Part shown: one piece after another, positions 59,843 through 64,000 of the stretch
How the letters are laid out: each line of letters starts with the position of its first letter
How positions within the stretch are numbered: position 1 is the stretch's first letter
Source of the DNA: Streptomyces albiflavescens
GTDB taxonomy: Bacteria; Actinomycetota; Actinomycetes; Streptomycetales; Streptomycetaceae
DNA: 64,000 nt
Direction: 5' to 3'
Assembly: GCF_014645835.1 (NCBI RefSeq)
Contig: NZ_BMMM01000018.1
Location: forward strand, 157,710 to 221,709
Made by a program: the position numbers and the translations under genes
Notes under the pieces: model-generated
The model's input: only the letters and a program-made list of their open reading frames with translations
Databases searched by the model: none
Told to the model about the DNA's origin: nothing

Positions 59843-61414
59843 ATGTCCTTTCCACTGCTGACAGCGACGGCGGCGCTCCCGGCCCTCGGGGCGATCGCCA
59901 CGGCCGCCGTGCCGGCCGCGCAGCGCGTCGCCGCCAAGTGGCTGGCGCTGCTCGTCTCGCTCGGCACCCTGGTGCTCGCCGCCGTCACCCTGGTGCGTTT
60001 CGATCCCGACGGCGACCGCTACCAGCTGACCGAATCCCACGCCTGGATCAAGGAATTCGGGGTGCGGTACGAGCTGGGGGTGGACGGCATCGCGGTGGCG
60101 CTCATCGCGCTCACGGCGCTGCTGATCCCGTTCGTGATCCTCGCGGGCTGGCACGACGCCGATCCGCACGAGACCGGAAGCAGGCGCTGGCGGCCGACCC
60201 AGGGCTTCTTCGCCCTGATCCTGGCCGTCGAGGCGATGGTGATCATCTCCTTCGAGGCCACCGACGTCTTCCTCTTCTACATCTTCTTCGAAGCCATGCT
60301 CATCCCGATGTACTTCCTCATCGGCGGCTTCGGGGACAAGGCCCACGAGCACGGCGACGAGGTGGCGGCGACACAACGCACGTACGCCGCCGTGAAGTTC
60401 CTCCTCTACAACCTGGTCGGCGGCCTGATCATGCTGGCCGCCGTGATCGGTCTCTACGTAGTGGCCGGAAACTTCTCGCTCCAGGAGATCGTCGAGGCCC
60501 GCGCCAACGGTTCGCTGCACATGGCGACCAACACGGAGCGGTGGCTCTTCCTCGGCTTCTTCTTCGCGTTCGCGGTGAAGGCGCCGCTGTGGCCGCTGCA
60601 CACCTGGCTGCCCAACGCCATGGGTGAGGCCACCGCCCCGGTGGCCGTACTGATCACGGCAGTCGTCGACAAGGTCGGCACCTTCGCGATGCTCCGCTTC
60701 TGCCTCCAGCTGTTCCCGGAGGCGTCGAAGTGGGCGACGCCCGTCATCCTGGTACTGGCACTGATCAGCATCATCTACGGGGCGCTGCTCGCGGTCGGCC
60801 AGCGGGACATCAAGCGGCTGGTCGCGTATGCGTCGATCTCCCACTTCGGCTTCATCATCCTGGGCATCTTCGCGATGACCAGCCAGGGCCAGTCGGGCGC
60901 GACGCTCTACATGGTCAACCACGGGATCTCGACCGCAGCCCTGATGCTGGTGGCGGGCTTCCTGATCTCGCGGCGCGGTTCGCGTCTGATCGCCGACTAC
61001 GGAGGGGTGCAGAAAGTCGCCCCGGTGCTCGCGGGCACCTTCCTGATCGGTGGACTCGCGACCCTCTCGCTCCCTGGGCTCGCGCCCTTCGTGAGTGAAT
61101 TCCTGGTCCTGGTCGGCACGTTCACGCGTTACCCGGCCGTCGGCATCATCGCCACCCTCGGCATCGTCCTCGCCGCGCTCTACACGCTCGTCCTCTACCA
61201 GCGGACGATGACGGGCCCGGTGAAGGCCGAGGTCGCCGAGATGCCCGACCTCAGGGTGCGCGAGCTCCTGGTGGTCGCCCCGCTGATCGCTCTGCTGATC
61301 TTCCTGGGCGTCTACCCGAAGCCGGTCACCGACATCGTCAACCCGGCGGTCCAGCAAACCATGTCAGACGTACACCAGAAGGACCCCAAGCCCGAGGTGG
61401 AGGCGGCCAAGTGA
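59843..61414 (+). CDS. nuoM: NADH-quinone oxidoreductase subunit M
   Basis: 523 aa, 14 helices, five bases after nuoL. FFEAMLIPMYFLIG (helix-5 Glu), AVKAPLWPLHTWLPNAMGEATAPVAVLITAVVDKVG and YASISHFGFIILG are the NuoM/antiporter blocks of the second proton channel. Overlaps nuoN by 4 bp. Confidence 0.97.
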   Translation: MSFPLLTATAALPALGAIATAAVPAAQRVAAKWLALLVSLGTLVLAAVTLVRFDPDGDRYQLTESHAWIKEFGVRYELGVDGIAVALIALTALLIPFVILAGWHDADPHETGSRRWRPTQGFFALILAVEAMVIISFEATDVFLFYIFFEAMLIPMYFLIGGFGDKAHEHGDEVAATQRTYAAVKFLLYNLVGGLIMLAAVIGLYVVAGNFSLQEIVEARANGSLHMATNTERWLFLGFFFAFAVKAPLWPLHTWLPNAMGEATAPVAVLITAVVDKVGTFAMLRFCLQLFPEASKWATPVILVLALISIIYGALLAVGQRDIKRLVAYASISHFGFIILGIFAMTSQGQSGATLYMVNHGISTAALMLVAGFLISRRGSRLIADYGGVQKVAPVLAGTFLIGGLATLSLPGLAPFVSEFLVLVGTFTRYPAVGIIATLGIVLAALYTLVLYQRTMTGPVKAEVAEMPDLRVRELLVVAPLIALLIFLGVYPKPVTDIVNPAVQQTMSDVHQKDPKPEVEAAK

Positions 61415-63060
61415 GCGCAACAGCCGTCCACAGCCTGTGGACAACCGCGGCCGATCCGATCTCCAAGATCGACGCGCCGAAGATCGAATACGGGCAATTG
61501 TCGCCCACCTTGATCGTCATCGGCGCGGCGATCGTCGGGGTGCTGATCGAGGCGCTCGTGCCGCGCAAGTCGCGCTACTACGCCCAGGTGTTCGTCTCCG
61601 TCGTCGCGCTCGCCGCCGCGTTCGCCGCGGTCGTCGCGCTCGCGGCCGGCGGATACGGCACCACGAAGGCGCACATCGCGGCGATGGGCGCGATCGCGGT
61701 CGACGGGCCTTCCCTGTTCCTGCAGGGCACGATCCTGCTCGCGGGCATCCTCGGCGTATTCACCTTCGCCGAGCGCCGGCTCGATCCGGAGGTGCACGGC
61801 AACCGCGTCGACTCGTTCGCCGCGCAGGCCGCCTCCGTGCCCGGGAGTGACAGCGAGAAGGCCGCCGTGAAGGCCGGGTTCACCACCACCGAGGTCTTCC
61901 CGCTCCTGCTCTTCGCGATCGGCGGCATGCTGGTCTTCCCGTCGGCCAACGACCTGCTGACGCTGTTCGTCGCGCTGGAAGTCTTCTCGCTGCCCTTGTA
62001 CCTGCTGTGCGCCGTGGCCCGCCGCAAGCGGCTCATGTCGCAGGAGGCCGCGGTCAAGTACTTCCTGCTCGGCGCCTTCGCCTCCGCGATCACGCTCTTC
62101 GGCATCGCCCTGCTGTACGGCTACGCGGGCTCGGTGTCGTACGCGACGATCGCGCAGGTCGTCGACGGCACGATCACGAATGTCGACCCGGCGCTGGCCG
62201 GCACCATGGGCAACGACGCGCTGCTGCTGATCGGCGCCGCCATGGTCGTCATGGGTCTGCTCTTCAAGGTCGGCGCCGTGCCGTTCCACATGTGGACGCC
62301 GGACGTCTACCAGGGCGCGCCGACACCGGTCACCGGCTTCATGGCGGCGGCGACAAAGGTGGCCGCCTTCGGCGCGCTGCTGCGCCTGCTGTACGTCGTC
62401 CTGCCGGGCCTGCGCTGGGACTGGCGGCCGGTCATGTGGGCCGTCGCGATCGTCACCATGCTGGGCGGCGCGATCGTCGCGATCACCCAGACCGACATCA
62501 AGCGGCTGCTGGCGTACTCGTCGATCGCGCACGCGGGCTTCATCCTCGCGGGTGTCATCGCGACCTCGCCCGACGGCGTCTCGTCCGTGCTCTTCTACCT
62601 GGGTGCGTACTCGTTCGTCACGATCGGCGCCTTCGCCGTCGTGACGCTCGTCCGGGACGCGGGCGGCGAGGCCACGCACCTGTCCAAGTGGGCGGGGCTC
62701 GGACGCAGGTCCCCGCTGGTGGCGGCCGTGTTCGCGGTCTTCCTGCTTGCCTTCGCGGGCATCCCGCTGACCTCAGGTTTCGCCGGAAAGTTCGCCGTGT
62801 TCAAGGCGGCGGCGGAGGGCGGCGCGGGTGCGCTGGTCGTGGTCGGTGTGATCTCGTCGGCGATCGCGGCGTTCTTCTACATCCGCGTGATCGTGCTGAT
62901 GTTCTTCAGTGAACCTCGGCCGGAGGGGCCGACGGTCGCCGTGCCGTCGCCGCTGACGATGACGGCGATCGCGGTGGGCGTGGCGGTCACACTCGTGCTG
63001 GGTGTGGCGCCCCAGTACTTCCTCGACCTGGCAGGTCAGGCGGGGGTCTTCGTTCGCTGA
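61411..63060 (+). CDS. nuoN: NADH-quinone oxidoreductase subunit N
   Basis: 549 aa from GTG 61411. Third antiporter-like subunit: VALEVFSLPLYLLCAV (helix-5 Glu), FKVGAVPFHMWTPDVYQGAPTPVTGFMAAATKVAAFGALL and LLAYSSIAHAGFILAG. Last gene of the operon; a hairpin follows 14 bp later. Confidence 0.97.
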   Translation: MSATAVHSLWTTAADPISKIDAPKIEYGQLSPTLIVIGAAIVGVLIEALVPRKSRYYAQVFVSVVALAAAFAAVVALAAGGYGTTKAHIAAMGAIAVDGPSLFLQGTILLAGILGVFTFAERRLDPEVHGNRVDSFAAQAASVPGSDSEKAAVKAGFTTTEVFPLLLFAIGGMLVFPSANDLLTLFVALEVFSLPLYLLCAVARRKRLMSQEAAVKYFLLGAFASAITLFGIALLYGYAGSVSYATIAQVVDGTITNVDPALAGTMGNDALLLIGAAMVVMGLLFKVGAVPFHMWTPDVYQGAPTPVTGFMAAATKVAAFGALLRLLYVVLPGLRWDWRPVMWAVAIVTMLGGAIVAITQTDIKRLLAYSSIAHAGFILAGVIATSPDGVSSVLFYLGAYSFVTIGAFAVVTLVRDAGGEATHLSKWAGLGRRSPLVAAVFAVFLLAFAGIPLTSGFAGKFAVFKAAAEGGAGALVVVGVISSAIAAFFYIRVIVLMFFSEPRPEGPTVAVPSPLTMTAIAVGVAVTLVLGVAPQYFLDLAGQAGVFVR

Positions 63061-63073
63061 ACCGCGCGGGTAC

Positions 63074-63106
63074 CGGGCCTCGCTCCCTTCTCGGGGGCGG
63101 GGCCCG
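63074..63106 (+). terminator. nuo operon terminator hairpin
   Basis: CGGGCC-TCG-CTCCC pairs imperfectly with GGGGGCGG-GGCCCG around TTCTC. Position straight after nuoN supports termination. Confidence 0.65.
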
Positions 63107-63330
63107 CGGCATGTTCAGGGGGCTGCGTGGGCGGAGTGCGTCGAGGGGGGCCGCGTCGGCCGGGCACGTCACCGTGGGACTCCACCGGTCGAACAGGCCG
63201 GAAGGGGCCGACACGCTGAACGCCGACGGGGGGCGCCGCCCGGGGGAGCGCGGTGGGCCGGATGCCGGTGCGCACCGAAGCCGTCCGGTCGCAGCCTGTG
63301 GATAACTCTGAGGCTGTCGGTGCGGGGCCC

Positions 63331-63336
63331 TATGGT
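63331..63336 (+). promoter_or_regulatory. recQ -10 box
   Basis: TATGGT, seven bases before GTG 63344. A start at 63344 would begin on the leader ORF's first codon. No clear -35. Confidence 0.35.
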
Positions 63337-63343
63337 GGCTGTC

Positions 63344-63382
63344 GTGGGCGAAGCACGACATACGGGGGACGACGGGCGATGA
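63344..63382 (+). CDS. Possible 12-codon leader peptide coupled to recQ
   Basis: GTG GGC GAA ... CGA TGA encodes VGEARHTGDDGR and its stop overlaps the recQ ATG (ATGA). With the TATGGT box seven bases upstream it would be a leaderless mini-ORF whose translation couples to recQ. The length makes chance possible. Confidence 0.35.
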   Translation: MGEARHTGDDGR

Positions 63383-64000
63383 GCGGGACGGGCGGGGCAG
63401 GTGCGATGACCGGAGCGGACATGACGGAGACCCTGGGCGACGGCGAGGCACTGGCCACGCTCCATCGGGTCTTCGGGTACGACGCCTTCCGTGGCGAGCA
63501 GGAAGCGATCATCGAGCATGTGGTGGCGGGCGGTGACGCCGTCGTCCTGATGCCGACGGGTGGCGGCAAGTCGCTCTGCTACCAGATCCCTGCGCTGGTC
63601 AGACCAGGTACGGGCGTCGTGGTCTCCCCTCTTATCGCACTGATGCAGGACCAGGTGGACGCGCTGCGCGCGCTGGGCGTGCGCGCCGGGTTCATGAACT
63701 CCACGCAGGACTTCGACGAGCGGCGGGTGGTGGAGGCGGAGTTCCTGGCGGGGGAGCTGGACCTGCTCTACCTGGCCCCGGAGCGCCTCCGTCTGGACTC
63801 GACACGGGACCTGCTGTCACGCGGGAAGATCTCCGTCTTCGCCATCGACGAGGCGCACTGTGTGGCCCAATGGGGCCACGACTTCCGCCCCGACTATCTG
63901 GCGCTGTCGCTACTGGGCGAGCGCTGGCCGGACGTTCCGCGGATCGCGCTGACGGCCACCGCCACCCGCGCGACGCACAAGGAGATCACTCAGCGCCTCG
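63379..64000 (+). CDS. recQ: ATP-dependent DNA helicase RecQ (5' part, runs off window)
   Basis: First 207 codons from ATG 63379, behind GGGGGAC. Superfamily 2 helicase of recombination repair. HRVFGYDAFRGEQEAIIEHVVAGGDAVVLMPTGGGKSLCYQIP holds motifs 0 and I (Walker A, GGGKS); VVVSPLIALMQDQVDAL is motif Ia; FAIDEAHCVAQWGHDFRPDYL is motif II (DEAH) with the RecQ aromatic loop; LTATAT is motif III. The rest is outside the window. Confidence 0.95.
   Translation, partial: MSGTGGAGAMTGADMTETLGDGEALATLHRVFGYDAFRGEQEAIIEHVVAGGDAVVLMPTGGGKSLCYQIPALVRPGTGVVVSPLIALMQDQVDALRALGVRAGFMNSTQDFDERRVVEAEFLAGELDLLYLAPERLRLDSTRDLLSRGKISVFAIDEAHCVAQWGHDFRPDYLALSLLGERWPDVPRIALTATATRATHKEITQRL

Larger units (their letters stand above)
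63061..63378. other. 318-bp gap between nuoN and recQ
   Basis: Begins with the nuo terminator and ends with the recQ leader. In between is GC-rich DNA without a supported gene. One DnaA-box-like 9-mer (63297-63305, reverse of TTATCCACA) inside a 6-bp hairpin CAGCCT/AGGCTG is the only other pattern. Confidence 0.5.

Noticed and set aside
57648..59855. 735-codon minus-strand open frame over nuoK-nuoL
   Set aside because: Shadow of nuoL; no recognisable domain and no start signal.
61437..61445. DnaA box (TGTGGACAA, reverse of TTGTCCACA) at the start of nuoN
   Set aside because: A single box within coding sequence with no cluster of boxes or A/T-rich unwinding region. It is not an origin and may be chance.
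1..64000. CRISPR arrays, rRNA genes and tRNA genes
   Set aside because: No regularly spaced direct repeats with unique spacers, no rRNA-like stretch, and no GGTTCGAATC-type T-arm with matching acceptor stem was seen by eye. A tRNAscan-type search would be decisive.

Overview
The window is high-GC actinobacterial DNA, almost certainly Streptomyces. Codons end mostly in G/C, GTG starts and 1-8 nt gene overlaps are common, and the gene families are typical of the genus (DUF397/XRE pairs, DUF6233, Flp/Tad genes, a futalosine-pathway menaquinone gene, a 14-gene nuo operon, recQ). From memory, the order tad - whiJ-type cluster - mqnC - ubiE/menG - nuo - recQ matches the SCO45xx part of the S. coelicolor chromosome. 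That comparison is recalled and was not computed.

Layout. 0-5.4 kb: 3' end of an Rhs/YD-repeat polymorphic toxin with a nuclease-like tip, then a SMI1/KNR4-type immunity gene and further immunity-like or orphan genes, one apparently frameshifted. 5.9-13.1 kb: a Tad/Flp pilus operon (CpaB-like, TadZ-like, TadA, TadB, TadC, Flp pilin, three TadE/G-like pseudopilins, one unknown). 13.1-16.3 kb, minus strand: a WXG100-like protein, an orphan, and a 587-aa secreted-toxin candidate with a YwqJ-type deaminase tip followed by its YwqK-type antitoxin. 16.4-18.1 kb: DUF397 / XRE-DUF5753 (WhiJ-like) / ATP-binding-protein developmental triad. 18.2-19.3 kb: an Rpn-type PD-(D/E)XK protein and a C-terminal-only paralogue. 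19.3-21.3 kb: secreted protein, lipoprotein and a remnant of a second copy. 21.6-25.7 kb: LysM-BTAD membrane regulator and prepilin peptidase. 25.8-27.8 kb: mqnC, a 169-bp palindromic element and an amidohydrolase-like gene. 27.8-33.3 kb: GH18-like protein divergent from a small membrane protein, a deacetylase-glycosyltransferase fusion and an acyltransferase, a likely exopolysaccharide locus.

33.4-39.7 kb is an accessory island of wreckage: strong hairpins, a truncated IS110 transposase abutting a broken IS630-type transposase, a second 281-bp copy of the IS630 end, a trapped regulator fragment, a small secreted peptide, two small orphans, a Ku C-terminal fragment joined to a headless tyrosine integrase, and a TPR protein.

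39.9-63.1 kb is core metabolism: menG, a PASTA protein, a GNAT acetyltransferase, a geranylgeranyl-reductase (MenJ-like) gene, peptide deformylase, a Tat-exported FAD oxidoreductase, an NlpC/P60 hydrolase and nuoA-N. The respiratory logic is coherent: mqnC, menG and the reductase make and tailor menaquinone, and the nuo complex reduces it. A near-perfect Rex operator sits just downstream of a candidate nuo promoter, so the operon is probably repressed by Rex and opened when NADH/NAD+ rises. The window ends inside recQ.
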